From Saccharofermentans sp. (lineage in GTDB: Bacteria > Bacillota > Clostridia > Saccharofermentanales > Saccharofermentanaceae), in contig JAIKYD010000003.1 in NCBI GenBank assembly GCA_024683485.1, positions 1 to 64,000 on the forward strand: 64,000 nucleotides of DNA, in the 5' to 3' direction. Below are positions 17,409 through 25,692 of this stretch, in pieces. Each line of letters starts with the position of its first letter. Within the stretch, counting starts at the first letter, position 1. The notes below the pieces were generated by a model. It searched no databases. It was not told the origin of the DNA and was given only the letters and a program-made list of their open reading frames with translations. A program made the position numbers and the translations under genes.

Positions 17409-18129
17409 TGCAGACACCTTCTTTCTGCGAATATGCGCAGCCACAGCCGTAGCGTCCCATATTGAGCTCGCTCATTATCTTTGCTGACTCGTCGTACCTG
17501 TCAACCACACCGTCTTTGAGATAGATGATCTTGTCAGATATCTCAAGAATCCTCTCCTGATGGCTGATTATCATGATATTTCCGTTAGTAACCCTTCTCA
17601 GATTCTCAAAGACCCTGATCAGGCTCTGGAAACTCCAAAGGTCGATCCCGGCCTCCGGTTCATCGAAAAGACTGAGCTTGCCGCCCCTTGCAGCAGCCAT
17701 GGCAATCTCTATACGTTTCATCTCACCGCCCGAGAGTGTATCGTTGATCTCCCTGTTCAGGTAATCCTTGGCGCAAAGGCCTACTGCTGACAGATATTTG
17801 CAGTCTTTGGTAACGTCAACACCCTCGCCTGCCGCAATGCCCAGGAGGTCCTTTACCTTAAGGCCCTTGAATCTTACAGGCTGCTGGAAAGCGAAGCTTA
17901 TTCCCATATTCGCGCGCTCGTTGACCGGAAGGTCCGTAATGTCCTGTCCGTCAAAGATGATCCTGCCCGAAGTGGGAGTAATAATACCCATTATGATCTT
18001 CAGCAAAGTGGACTTACCGCTGCCGTTAGGGCCTGTTATCGCAACGAATTTGTCATCTATCTCGAGATTTATATCTTTAAGGATGTCCTTGTCATCGGCA
18101 TGAAAACTGATGTTCTGCAATTCAAGCAT
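17401..18129 (-). CDS. sufC: Fe-S assembly ATPase SufC
   Basis: ABC-type ATPase partner of SufB. The 242 residues include Walker A GPNGSGKSTLLK near residue 34, the signature LSGGEMKR near residue 135, Walker B LSLFDEPEAGIDLW near residue 157 and the SufC-typical IISHQERIL. A short Cys-containing tail (GCGCAYSQKEGVCNG) ends the protein. AGGAGG precedes ATG 18129. The gene leads a two-gene operon with sufB. A perfect 24-base palindrome about 65 bases upstream is a possible operator. Confidence 0.93.
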   Translation of the reverse strand: MLELQNISFHADDKDILKDINLEIDDKFVAITGPNGSGKSTLLKIIMGIITPTSGRIIFDGQDITDLPVNERANMGISFAFQQPVRFKGLKVKDLLGIAAGEGVDVTKDCKYLSAVGLCAKDYLNREINDTLSGGEMKRIEIAMAAARGGKLSLFDEPEAGIDLWSFQSLIRVFENLRRVTNGNIMIISHQERILEISDKIIYLKDGVVDRYDESAKIMSELNMGRYGCGCAYSQKEGVCNG

Positions 18130-18194
18130 ATGAACTTCCTCCTTTATTTTTTAGCCAACTTACTTTATATGGTTTGGAATCATTTATCAATAGT

Positions 18195-18218
18195 TATTTT
18201 CGACATATGTCGAAAATA
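18195..18218. promoter_or_regulatory. Perfect 24-base palindrome between sufC and glmS
   Basis: The core is TTTCGACATATGTCGAAA, extended by three complementary bases on each side (TAT/ATA). It lies in the 202-base divergent spacer, 65 bases before sufC and 113 before glmS. A TTGATA hexamer on the minus strand just downstream could be the sufC -35 box. It is a candidate operator, and the cognate regulator is unknown. Confidence 0.6.
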
Positions 18219-18273
18219 TTTTGTAAACATTCATCATACTTAATGGAAATGATTATCATACCCACAGAGTTTT

Positions 18274-18302
18274 TATACAGCAATTCTTATATATGTTAAA
18301 AT
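18274..18302 (+). promoter_or_regulatory. Predicted glmS promoter with extended -10
   Basis: TGTTAAAAT at 18294-18302 is an extended -10 element (TGnTANAAT). TATACA lies 17 bases before the hexamer as a weak -35. The leader is only about 25 bases, too short to hold a glmS ribozyme. Confidence 0.45.
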
Positions 18303-18331
18303 ACCTCAATTAACGTAAGGAGAATCTTTAT

Positions 18332-20182
18332 ATGTGTGGAATCGTTGGTTACACAGGTAAGAAAAAGGCAGCTCCTATCCTTCTGGACGGTCTTGCTAAG
18401 CTCGAGTACAGAGGTTACGACTCAGCCGGTCTCTCGGTAAGGGACGGTGACAAAAATCCGGTCGTAGTCAAAGCAAAAGGAAGACTTAAGGTCCTCGCAG
18501 AGAAAACTGACGGCGGTGCAGCGCTCAAGGGAACCTGCGGAATCGGCCACACAAGATGGGCAACCCATGGCGAACCCACCGAGAACAATGCCCACCCGCA
18601 CATCGTAGACGACTACAACGTAGTAGGCGTACATAACGGCATCATCGAGAACTACCAGGAACTCCGTGACAAGATGATCCGTAAGGGATACAAATTCTAC
18701 TCGGAAACAGATACCGAAGTTGCAATCAAGACTATCGATTACTACTACAAGAAATACACGCACGATCCCATCGAAGCACTCGCCAAGACAATGGTGCGTG
18801 TAAGAGGCTCATACGCTCTTGCAGTAATGTTCAAGGATCATCCGGGCAAGATCTTTGTAGCACGCAAGGATTCACCCATGATAATCGGCTACGACAAGGA
18901 TTCCGCCTATGTCGCATCTGATGTTCCCGCAATCCTCAAGTACACCAGAAAAGTCTATTACATCAATGATCTCGAGATGGCTTGTCTCGAAGCCGGCAAC
19001 GTCACTTTCTATAACCTCGACGGTGATGCCATCGAGAAGGTACCCTCCGAGATCGACTGGGATGCTGAATCTGCCGAGAAAGGTGGCTTCGAGCACTTCA
19101 TGATGAAGGAGATCCACGAGCAGCCCAAGGCTGTCTCCGACACCCTGAACTCAGTCATAGTTCCTGACGGCGACGCCTTCAGGATCGATATTTCCTCAAC
19201 AAACCTCACCGATGAGGATATCAAAAGCTTTGACCAGATCTACATCGTGGCATGCGGCTCCGCTTATCACGTCGGCACATGCACACAATATATTATGGAA
19301 AATCTTGCCCAGATTCCTGTAAGATGCGAGCTTTCTTCCGAATTCAGATACAGGACAATGCCTCTCAGCAAGAATTCCCTGGCGATCATCATCAGCCAGT
19401 CCGGCGAGACCGCAGATTCCCTCGCGGCATTGAGAGAAGCCAAAGAGAAAGGCATCAAGACACTTGCCATCGTCAATGTCGTAGGTTCTTCGATCTCCCG
19501 TGAAGCGGACTATGTCCTCTATACACTTGCAGGACCTGAGATCTCCGTTGCTACGACCAAGGCATATTCGGCGCAGCTCGCAGCCTGCTATGCCCTCTCT
19601 ATCAAATTCGCCCTCACCAAAGGCGCCATCACTCCGGAATACACCCAGGAACTCCTTGCAGAACTTATGTCTATTCCTGCAAAGATCAACAAAGTCCTGG
19701 AAGACAAAGAGCGTCTTCAGTGGTTTGCCTCAAAACTCGCAGCCCAAAAGGATATTTTCTTCATTGGCCGCGGCATCGATTATGCTATCTGCCTTGAAGG
19801 CAGCCTTAAGATGAAAGAGATCTCCTACATTCATAGCGAAGCATATGCGGCAGGCGAACTCAAGCACGGTACGATAAGCCTCATAGAGGAAGGCACCTTT
19901 GTCATCGGCGTGCTTACACAGAGCAGCCTTTACGAGAAGACACTGAGCAACCTTGTCGAGACCAAGACGCGCGGCGCTTATCTCATGGCACTGACTTCTT
20001 TCGGAAACTACGCAATCGAGGATTCAGCAGACTTCGTGGTCTATGTTCCCAAGATCAACGAGCTCTTCTCGGCATCACTCGCTGTCGTTCCTCTCCAGCT
20101 CCTCGGTTACTACGTCTCCTGCGCAAGAGGTCTGGATGTCGACAAACCCCGCAACCTCGCGAAAAGTGTTACGGTAGAGTAA
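18332..20182 (+). CDS. glmS: Glutamine--fructose-6-phosphate aminotransferase (GlmS)
   Basis: Makes glucosamine-6-phosphate, the first step toward UDP-GlcNAc for peptidoglycan and other glycans. 616 residues: an N-terminal glutaminase domain beginning MCGIVGYTG with nucleophile Cys2 and GHTRWATHG, then two SIS domains (CGSAYHVG, SQSGETADS, TTKAYSAQ, SEAYAAGELKHG) and the terminal DKPRNLAKSVTVE. AAGGAG precedes ATG 18332. It is a single-gene unit with its own promoter and terminator. The glmS ribozyme common in Bacillota is not seen in the 202-base upstream region. Confidence 0.97.
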   Translation: MCGIVGYTGKKKAAPILLDGLAKLEYRGYDSAGLSVRDGDKNPVVVKAKGRLKVLAEKTDGGAALKGTCGIGHTRWATHGEPTENNAHPHIVDDYNVVGVHNGIIENYQELRDKMIRKGYKFYSETDTEVAIKTIDYYYKKYTHDPIEALAKTMVRVRGSYALAVMFKDHPGKIFVARKDSPMIIGYDKDSAYVASDVPAILKYTRKVYYINDLEMACLEAGNVTFYNLDGDAIEKVPSEIDWDAESAEKGGFEHFMMKEIHEQPKAVSDTLNSVIVPDGDAFRIDISSTNLTDEDIKSFDQIYIVACGSAYHVGTCTQYIMENLAQIPVRCELSSEFRYRTMPLSKNSLAIIISQSGETADSLAALREAKEKGIKTLAIVNVVGSSISREADYVLYTLAGPEISVATTKAYSAQLAACYALSIKFALTKGAITPEYTQELLAELMSIPAKINKVLEDKERLQWFASKLAAQKDIFFIGRGIDYAICLEGSLKMKEISYIHSEAYAAGELKHGTISLIEEGTFVIGVLTQSSLYEKTLSNLVETKTRGAYLMALTSFGNYAIEDSADFVVYVPKINELFSASLAVVPLQLLGYYVSCARGLDVDKPRNLAKSVTVE

Positions 20183-20205
20183 TAACCAAAATAAATAACA
20201 CCACT

Positions 20206-20250
20206 AAGGCTGTCTCATGCTTTTGGGACAGCCTTTATGTTTTATTAATG
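20206..20250 (+). terminator. Intrinsic terminator after glmS
   Basis: AAGGCTGTC and GACAGCCTT form a strong stem, extended by TC/GG, around ATGCTTTT; TTATGTTTTATT follows. The gene stops at 20182. The stem shares GGCTGTCTCATG with the sufB terminator. Confidence 0.85.
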
Positions 20251-20312
20251 TCTGGGGAATAAGTTCTGCAAAAAGTCCCAGCATTGACAGGTACTAATCT
20301 GAATCACATCGA

Positions 20313-20353
20313 TAAAAGACGCACCCTCTGTCATTCCAACATCAGATGCGTCT
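20313..20353 (-). terminator. Terminator-like hairpin downstream of the cell-wall-binding pseudogene
   Basis: On the minus strand AGACGCA and TGCGTCT form a stem with an inner CTG/CAG pair, then TTTTATCG. It lies about 30 bases past the pseudogene stop at 20384, which supports a once-functional minus-strand gene there. Confidence 0.5.
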
Positions 20354-20383
20354 GTTTTAGTTTTCAATTATGCGCCTGCACGA

Positions 20384-20645
20384 TCATGCATACCCGAGCC
20401 ATGCACCTGTCGAACTGAACTTGCTCTTTTTACCTCCGACGTTAACTGTGCCTGTTACCATAGCTCCTGTGTCCATCATAGTAATACCAGTTATTCCCTT
20501 CCTGCTTCCAGGTTGACTTTAGCTTTGGTACAGGAGTAGGTGTAACTGTTGGTTTCTTCGTCGGAGTTGCTGTCGGCTTCTTTGTCGGTGTTGCCGTCGG
20601 CTTCTTCGTAGGATTCGGCGAAGGATTTGTTACCCTAATCGTATT
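20384..20645 (-). pseudogene. Remnant of a surface protein with Thr-Pro repeats and a cell-wall-binding repeat
   Basis: Read on the minus strand, one frame gives NPSPNPTKKPTATPTKKPT, three 8-residue units of a Pro/Thr/Lys linker, then STWKQEGNNWYYYDG. That frame hits a stop at 20442. The next frame continues with MVTGTVNVGGKKSKFSSTGAWLGYA up to TGA 20384. Joined, WYYYD...TGAMVTG...VNVGGK...FSSTGAWLG is a choline/glucan-binding (CW_binding) repeat, so a frameshift lies near 20489. At the 5' end a TAA in frame at about 20646-20648 and the lack of any start show the N-terminal domain is gone. The whole is a truncated, frameshifted fragment missing from the ORF track. Confidence 0.75.
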
Positions 20646-20804
20646 TTATTAGAGTATTAAATCCCCGACACATAAACTATGAATATTTTAGCAGACAATT
20701 TTACCAAGCATTATCCAACGAAATATAGATCTGCAACACTAAATCAGCGTTTCAGTTATTTACTTATTGATTATCTAAAATATCAAGGTCTTTAATATGA
20801 TTGC

Positions 20805-22484
20805 ATGCGAGTCTATAATACTGTCATGAGCAAACACAGACCTTACATTTTTATGACGCAGGACAAGCTGATCGACCTCTGCAGATATGACACCGGCTGG
20901 GTCGAGACTGTCGGTGGTGACGATATTGACGCATATCCGGAATCAGGCTTTGACGTCCAGTGCGAAAATGATTATCCGATGCTTCTGCCGGATCTTAAGA
21001 CCGCGCTTACGCATTTCGAAGAGGAAAAGACATCTTTCAGGGATTTTACATATGACTGGTGGTGTCCAATAACCACATACTTCTACGAGGATCTATGCCT
21101 CGATGAACTTTTGGGTCCCGATCCCGATAATATATCCGAATGCCAGCTGCCCCCGCTTCCTGAGACCGATGAGGAAATGATCATCACTATTTTCATCAGG
21201 ATAGCCCGTGTAGCCGATTCAGTTGATGACAGGGACAGATTCCCGGAAGGGACTGCTTCCGCTATCCTCAATATTCCCATGCTCCTTGAACTGATCGAGA
21301 ACTACGAGGATAACAAGGATCTTCCGCCTGAAGAGCGCACATATTCAGACGAGCAGATGCTCGTTTTCCTGGGGCATTGGGACAATGCCCTGCTCTTGGC
21401 TGATGCTTCAGAAGATGTCATTAACCACTTTGTGAATTTCACTGACATCCTTTGCGAGAAACATGTTTTCGAGGCTCTCAAGATCAAGGCATTTGCCTGC
21501 AACGGCGGAAATACTGCATTCTCCTGTGACTACAAGGAATCGGTAAGGCTCCTTACCATTCTTCTCAAGGAATTCGGTCTGGGTTATGCCGCAAATGCTC
21601 TGGGCTTCATTTACTATGATGGCAAACTCACAGGAAAACCCGAGTACGACAAGGCATTTGCCTATTTCGCGATTGCTTCGAACTACAATATTACTGAAGC
21701 CAAACTCAAATTCGCAGATATGTTGCTCCTTGGAGAAGCAGGCAATCCGGATCCCATCCTCGCATATAACATCTATCTTCAGGTGTATCACGATGCAAGG
21801 GTAAGATTCGAATCAGGAGACTTTAATGCCAACCTGCCTGAGAGCGCTATAAGGATCGCCAAAGCTCTGAAGCTCTTCCCTGATCAGAAGACCAAGAGAC
21901 TGAAGCTCCTTCTTGAAGCGACCTATTCCTCGTTCGTAAGACATCAGACGAATAAACTTCATACGGATCTTGAGTTCTCGAGGGAAATCCATGCTGAGAT
22001 TGACAAAGCAATCAACGAATTCACTGACAAGGATTCCATTAAGATCAATTCAGGCAATCAGAAGCTGGGAAACATTGACGTATCAGACGTTTTCGATGAT
22101 TTTACGGGACCTCCGTTTCCTGCCTATTACACTGTCAATGTCAAGAAGCTTAAGAGCAAAAAGTACAAGTTCACTTTAAAGCGCCATTCTATTTTCCCCG
22201 GCGCAGATGCCCCGCTGTCATTATCCGTTCAGCCCTGGTTCCTCAGCTGCGGCCTTTATGACACGCTCGTTTTCTCGATCCCTGAGGAATACGGAAACGA
22301 TGCAGTCGATTATCTGGCTGACTCGGGTGACACAGGTACATTTGACAAACTTCTCGTCAGAAATGAATGTGATTCGGAAACTTCATATTTCACTTTCATA
22401 AGAAACGGAAGCATCGTCCTCGGGTTTACCGCTAAGAAGATCACATTCAACAAACCCGTAATCAAGTATATGAAGAATAAGTAA
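20805..22484 (+). CDS. Sel1/TPR-like repeat protein of unknown function
   Basis: 559 residues (552 if it starts at ATG 20826, MSKHRPYIF, which looks more like a natural N-terminus). It is acidic, with no signal or membrane segment. The middle (about 240-330) has Sel1-like helical repeats: AANALGFIYYDGKLTGKPEYDKAFAYFAIAS and AKLKFADMLLLGEAGNPDPILAYNIY. The C-terminal 130 residues look beta-rich and are not recognised. A possible promoter, TTGATT-18-TTTAAT, ends just before 20805, and the ribosome site is weak for either start. A second Sel1-like protein lies at 62466. Sel1 repeats usually mediate protein contacts; the role is unknown. Confidence 0.7.
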   Translation: MRVYNTVMSKHRPYIFMTQDKLIDLCRYDTGWVETVGGDDIDAYPESGFDVQCENDYPMLLPDLKTALTHFEEEKTSFRDFTYDWWCPITTYFYEDLCLDELLGPDPDNISECQLPPLPETDEEMIITIFIRIARVADSVDDRDRFPEGTASAILNIPMLLELIENYEDNKDLPPEERTYSDEQMLVFLGHWDNALLLADASEDVINHFVNFTDILCEKHVFEALKIKAFACNGGNTAFSCDYKESVRLLTILLKEFGLGYAANALGFIYYDGKLTGKPEYDKAFAYFAIASNYNITEAKLKFADMLLLGEAGNPDPILAYNIYLQVYHDARVRFESGDFNANLPESAIRIAKALKLFPDQKTKRLKLLLEATYSSFVRHQTNKLHTDLEFSREIHAEIDKAINEFTDKDSIKINSGNQKLGNIDVSDVFDDFTGPPFPAYYTVNVKKLKSKKYKFTLKRHSIFPGADAPLSLSVQPWFLSCGLYDTLVFSIPEEYGNDAVDYLADSGDTGTFDKLLVRNECDSETSYFTFIRNGSIVLGFTAKKITFNKPVIKYMKNK

Positions 22485-22629
22485 CTGAGTGTTTTGGCAA
22501 CTAGCGCTTACTGATTCCCAGAAAAATATCTCATATCTGTGAATAATGATTGATCCGAAAGCGTACGGTAATATCCTTTCTTCCGTTAAGAATGTGAAAG
22601 ATAAATCCGCATAAAACACAAGTTCCTAT

Positions 22630-22667
22630 TTGTGCATTGCATATGTTATAATTAGTGCAACGCACAA
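22630..22667 (+). promoter_or_regulatory. Extended -10 promoter inside a 12-base inverted repeat (HTH gene operator)
   Basis: TTGTGCATTGCA (22630-22641) and TGCAACGCACAA (22656-22667) are inverted repeats with one mismatch. Between them lies TGTTATAAT, an extended -10 box. A protein on both arms would cover the start of transcription of the HTH gene 18 bases downstream, so autoregulation is likely. No -35 box at normal spacing was seen. Confidence 0.65.
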
Positions 22668-22684
22668 GCATGGAGATTATAATC

Positions 22685-22891
22685 ATGGATTGCAAGACAA
22701 AGATAAAAGAGCTTCGTGAAATGACCGGAATGAACAGAACTGAGTTTTGTGATTACTTCCAAATTCCATATGGCACAGTTACAGATTGGGAACGGGATTA
22801 CCGTCATGCACCAGAGTATGTTCTCCGTCTTCTGGAATATTACATCCGCATGGAGAATCTAATTAAGGATAAAAAGGACGAGACAAAGTAA
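22685..22891 (+). CDS. Small helix-turn-helix protein
   Basis: 68 residues starting MDCKTKIKELREMTGMNR; the track start at 22655 lies upstream of the GGAG ribosome site at 22671-22674 and is rejected. The body is one HTH of XRE/phage-repressor type: TGMNRTEFCDYFQIPYGTVTDWERDYRHAPEYV, where FCDYFQIPYGTVTDWE is the turn and recognition helix. It is preceded by an inverted repeat over the promoter and followed 39 bases later by a broken KilA-N gene. The two probably came together from a phage or plasmid. A DNA-binding repressor of its own promoter is the simplest reading. Confidence 0.75.
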   Translation: MDCKTKIKELREMTGMNRTEFCDYFQIPYGTVTDWERDYRHAPEYVLRLLEYYIRMENLIKDKKDETK

Positions 22892-22930
22892 TCGCCTCGA
22901 ATTATACAAGGTTAGAAAGGGAACATTAAT

Positions 22931-23780
22931 ATGGTTAACAAACCCATTAAAGATACTATTCACGCTATAGGATTTAATTAGTATATATACCACTGATTAC
23001 GAGAATGAGTTTATCTCATTGACAGATATCGCCAAATACAAGAGTTCCAATCCAAATGATGTAATTAAAAACTGGATGAGAGGAAGAGAGACCTTGGAGT
23101 TTCTCGGTTTATGGGAAAGATTACACAATCCGGGATTTAAACCCGTCGAATTCGACGGGTTTAGAAATGAAGCCGGACTAAATGCATTTACCATGTCTCC
23201 AACAAAGTGGATTGAAGGCGTAAATGCTATAGGAATTGTTACTAAGGCCGGACGATATGGCGGTACTTATGCGCATTCTGATATCGCACTTGAGTTTGCA
23301 TCATGGGTGTCTGCCGAGTTCAAACTTTATATCATGAAAGACTACCAGCGATTGAAACGAGATGAAAGCAGCAGGCTGTCTTTTTCTTGGAACCTTCATC
23401 GCGAGATTGCCAAGCTCAATTATCGTGTTCAAACAGATGCAATCAAAGATAACCTGATTCCACGGGAACTAACAAAAAAGCAGATTTCGTATAAATATGC
23501 TAGCGAAGCAGATATGCTTAATGTTGCTCTTTTTGGCAAGACTGCAAAAGAATGGCAGGATGATAATCAAGATAAAACTGGCAATATGAGAGATTATGCT
23601 ACGCTAAACCAACTTCTTGTTTTGGCTAATATGGAAAGTTATAACGCCATCCTTATTGAACAAGGTAAGCAGATGTCAGAACGTCTGGTTCTGATAAGAG
23701 AGCAAGCTGTTAAACAACTTCAGACTCTCGAACAGGTAAGTCTGGATAACCTGCCCAAGTTTATAGAAGGAACCCAGTAA
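22931..23780 (+). pseudogene. KilA-N domain protein with an N-terminal frameshift
   Basis: The body (frame of the track ORF at 23019) is a full KilA-N DNA-binding domain: SLTDIAKYKSSNPNDVIKNWM, FLGLWERLHNP, RYGGTYAHSDIALEFASW and EFKLYIMKDYQRLK, then a C-terminal helical region to EGTQ. TTG 23019 cuts into the domain. A proper start, ATG 22931 with AGAAAGGGAA before it, encodes MVNKPIKDTIHAIGFN and then meets TAG. The body frame is open upstream from about 22971 and reads ISIYTTDYENEFISLTDIAK, the expected N-terminus. A one-base insertion near 22970-22980 separates them. It may be a recent pseudogene, a sequencing error or a +1 frameshift at AAT-TAG. Confidence 0.7.
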
Positions 23781-23783
23781 ACC

Positions 23784-24860
23784 CTAATTCTCCCCCAATA
23801 ACTTCTGATAGGAAGCTATCGTATCTTTCATGATCACACTCCAGGAGAAGTTATCTTCAACAAAAGCCCTGGCATTTAAAGATTTGTCAGCAAGCGAATC
23901 CCGGTCTGAGATCACTCTTCTGATGCATTCAGCAACGCTGTCACTGTCAGTCTCGGCCATCCAGCCGCAGTTGTTGTCTCTGATCTTCTCGCCAAGATTC
24001 GTACCCCTCGTAACAATGCAGGGCAGCCCGTAACTCAGTGCTTCAAGTATTCCTCCCGGCATGCCTTCATGACGCGAAGTCTGCACGAAAACATCACTTT
24101 CAAGCAGTTTCTTCTCTTTATCACTGCCAACTATCTCGTGATGGAGAGTAACGACCTCACCTACTCCAAGCGATGAGATAAGGCTTTCCATATGCGCATA
24201 TCTTCCGGCATAGTCCGGGCCGTATATATCAAGCGTAACATTGTTACTTTTCATCTGATCCATGCATTTGCTGACTGCCTCAAGAAGAATATCCAGTCCT
24301 TTAACGTGGGCATCAAGACGGCCTATATAAAGCAATTTCAGACCTTCCTTGCTGAATGACTCCTTTTTCTGCTCCGGAATTGCAACACCGTTGGTTGCAA
24401 TTATCTTCCTGCGCCCGAAGTCAGTAGCATCATATTCCTCTTTGGACAGGCACTGCAAAGCCAGCGCCCTGTCAGTAAACCTGTTGAACAGGAGAATGTT
24501 AGCAGCGGTCTTCTTCAGGCGTTTCTCTTTCTGAGCTTCCCTGCGGAGTTCGCCATGAGGGATGATGATGTATGGTATGCCCTTTTTCTCAAGATATTTC
24601 CCGATGCCCAGGTGCTCTTTCCGGTAGCATTCCTGAAAAACAACCAGGTCAGGCTTATTGAATGGTTCCGGCATCTTATCGATATCAAAAGAATCCATCG
24701 CAGGAATCTGGGTTATAGGGGCATCCGTCCTGCTGTCTCTCGAGTTGTAAAGTGCAACCTGATGACCGAGCTTTGCCTGCTCGATAAGGTACTGCGGCAT
24801 TACGACGCAGACACCGCTGAAAGGATCGAAGTTGATGGAGCAAATATGCAATATGATCAT
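23784..24860 (-). CDS. Glycosyltransferase family 4 (GT-B)
   Basis: Retaining glycosyltransferase of about 358 residues that acts on the cytoplasmic side of the membrane. MIILHICSINFDPFSGVCVVMP is the N-terminal Rossmann start, and the C-terminal half has LLYIGRLDAHVKGLDILLEA and SRHEGMPGGILEALSYGLP, with the EX7E motif of GT4. The track begins at 24926 inside the preceding gene. ATG 24860 has AGGAAGAG before it and begins 2 bases after that gene's stop, so it is preferred. It is the last gene of the phosphonate-glycan operon and converges on the KilA-N gene with a 3-base gap and no visible terminator. The donor sugar is unknown. Confidence 0.9.
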   Translation of the reverse strand: MIILHICSINFDPFSGVCVVMPQYLIEQAKLGHQVALYNSRDSRTDAPITQIPAMDSFDIDKMPEPFNKPDLVVFQECYRKEHLGIGKYLEKKGIPYIIIPHGELRREAQKEKRLKKTAANILLFNRFTDRALALQCLSKEEYDATDFGRRKIIATNGVAIPEQKKESFSKEGLKLLYIGRLDAHVKGLDILLEAVSKCMDQMKSNNVTLDIYGPDYAGRYAHMESLISSLGVGEVVTLHHEIVGSDKEKKLLESDVFVQTSRHEGMPGGILEALSYGLPCIVTRGTNLGEKIRDNNCGWMAETDSDSVAECIRRVISDRDSLADKSLNARAFVEDNFSWSVIMKDTIASYQKLLGEN

Positions 24861-24861
24861 G

Positions 24862-25686
24862 TTAACTCTTCCTGTGAAGCATCTTTTTGAATATCCACCC
24901 GCGCAGTCGTCCCGGGACCAGGGCAACGATAAACTGGATAATTATGGTTGAAACATAATCAAGCCATGAGATATAGCCCGTGGCATAGACCATTTTCCTG
25001 CCGGTCCTGTATTTCTTGAAGTAAGACCATCCGCCTCTTCTGTCAAACATGTCCTTGCCGATCCTTGCATAAACCAGAGAATCGTCGATGTTCATGCATT
25101 TCGCGCCATTCTTCATCATGCGCACCCAGAGATATGTATCTTCCATAAGCGGACACGACTGGTAATTCCCCGCGTCAAGGACCGCCTTTTTCTTATACAT
25201 AACGGTCATGTGGTTAAAGGAATCGCGTTTTCTCTGATATTTCTTTATCTCATCATCGGTCAGGGGAACGATCCTTTTCGCTACAATGGTATCAGGGGTA
25301 TCCTCAAACTCGTCTATATGGCTTCCGGCAATATCGAGTTCAGGATCTTGGGCAAATTCAGCAAGTTGCTTCTCAAACCGGTCTTCCCTTGCGATATCAT
25401 CAGTATCCATTCTGGCAATAATCTCATTCGAACACGCAGGAACGCCTGCCTGAAGCGCAAGTCCGAGACCCTGGTTAACGGGCAGCGGAACACGCTTTAT
25501 AAGTCCGGGATGCTCTTTCTCATATCTGTTCAGGACAGCATATAATTCGTCAGTAAGAGGACCGTCTTCAACGACAAGCCACTCATCCGCCTGAACCGTC
25601 TGCCTCAAGAGACTTTGAAAGCACTCTTCAACATATTCCGGCTTCTCTTTATAGTAGAGTGACATCAAAACGCTAAAGGCTGCCAT
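24862..25686 (-). CDS. Glycosyltransferase family 2 (GT-A)
   Basis: 274 residues with the GT-A fold. It begins AAFSVLMSLYYKEKPEYVEECFQSLLRQT; the metal-binding DxD is in ARMDTDDIARE near residue 95, and PLMEDTYLWVRM near residue 170 holds the acceptor ED motif. A hydrophobic segment near residues 240-265 (YVSTIIIQFIVALVPGRL) could attach it to the membrane. The gene lies 6 bases after licD and 1 base before the GT4 gene. It probably adds one sugar of the repeat unit; neither sugar nor linkage can be read. Confidence 0.92.
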   Translation of the reverse strand: MAAFSVLMSLYYKEKPEYVEECFQSLLRQTVQADEWLVVEDGPLTDELYAVLNRYEKEHPGLIKRVPLPVNQGLGLALQAGVPACSNEIIARMDTDDIAREDRFEKQLAEFAQDPELDIAGSHIDEFEDTPDTIVAKRIVPLTDDEIKKYQRKRDSFNHMTVMYKKKAVLDAGNYQSCPLMEDTYLWVRMMKNGAKCMNIDDSLVYARIGKDMFDRRGGWSYFKKYRTGRKMVYATGYISWLDYVSTIIIQFIVALVPGRLRGWIFKKMLHRKS

Positions 25687-25692
25687 ATATTC

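Noticed and set aside
18249-18259. ATGATTATCAT as a Fur box before glmS
   Set aside because: Only an 11-base core matches and the flanks do not extend the Fur consensus; too weak to call.
20520-20625. Tandem 24-base repeats as a CRISPR or microsatellite
   Set aside because: They encode three PTKKPTAT units in the pseudogene frame, with no spacers and no cas genes.
22383-22619. Minus-strand ORF of 78 residues between the Sel1-like and HTH genes
   Set aside because: Half of it overlaps the Sel1-like gene and no ribosome site or motif was seen.
22685-23780. HTH plus KilA-N pair as a toxin-antitoxin system
   Set aside because: Neither protein has a toxin motif and the KilA-N frame is broken; phage-derived regulators are the simpler reading.
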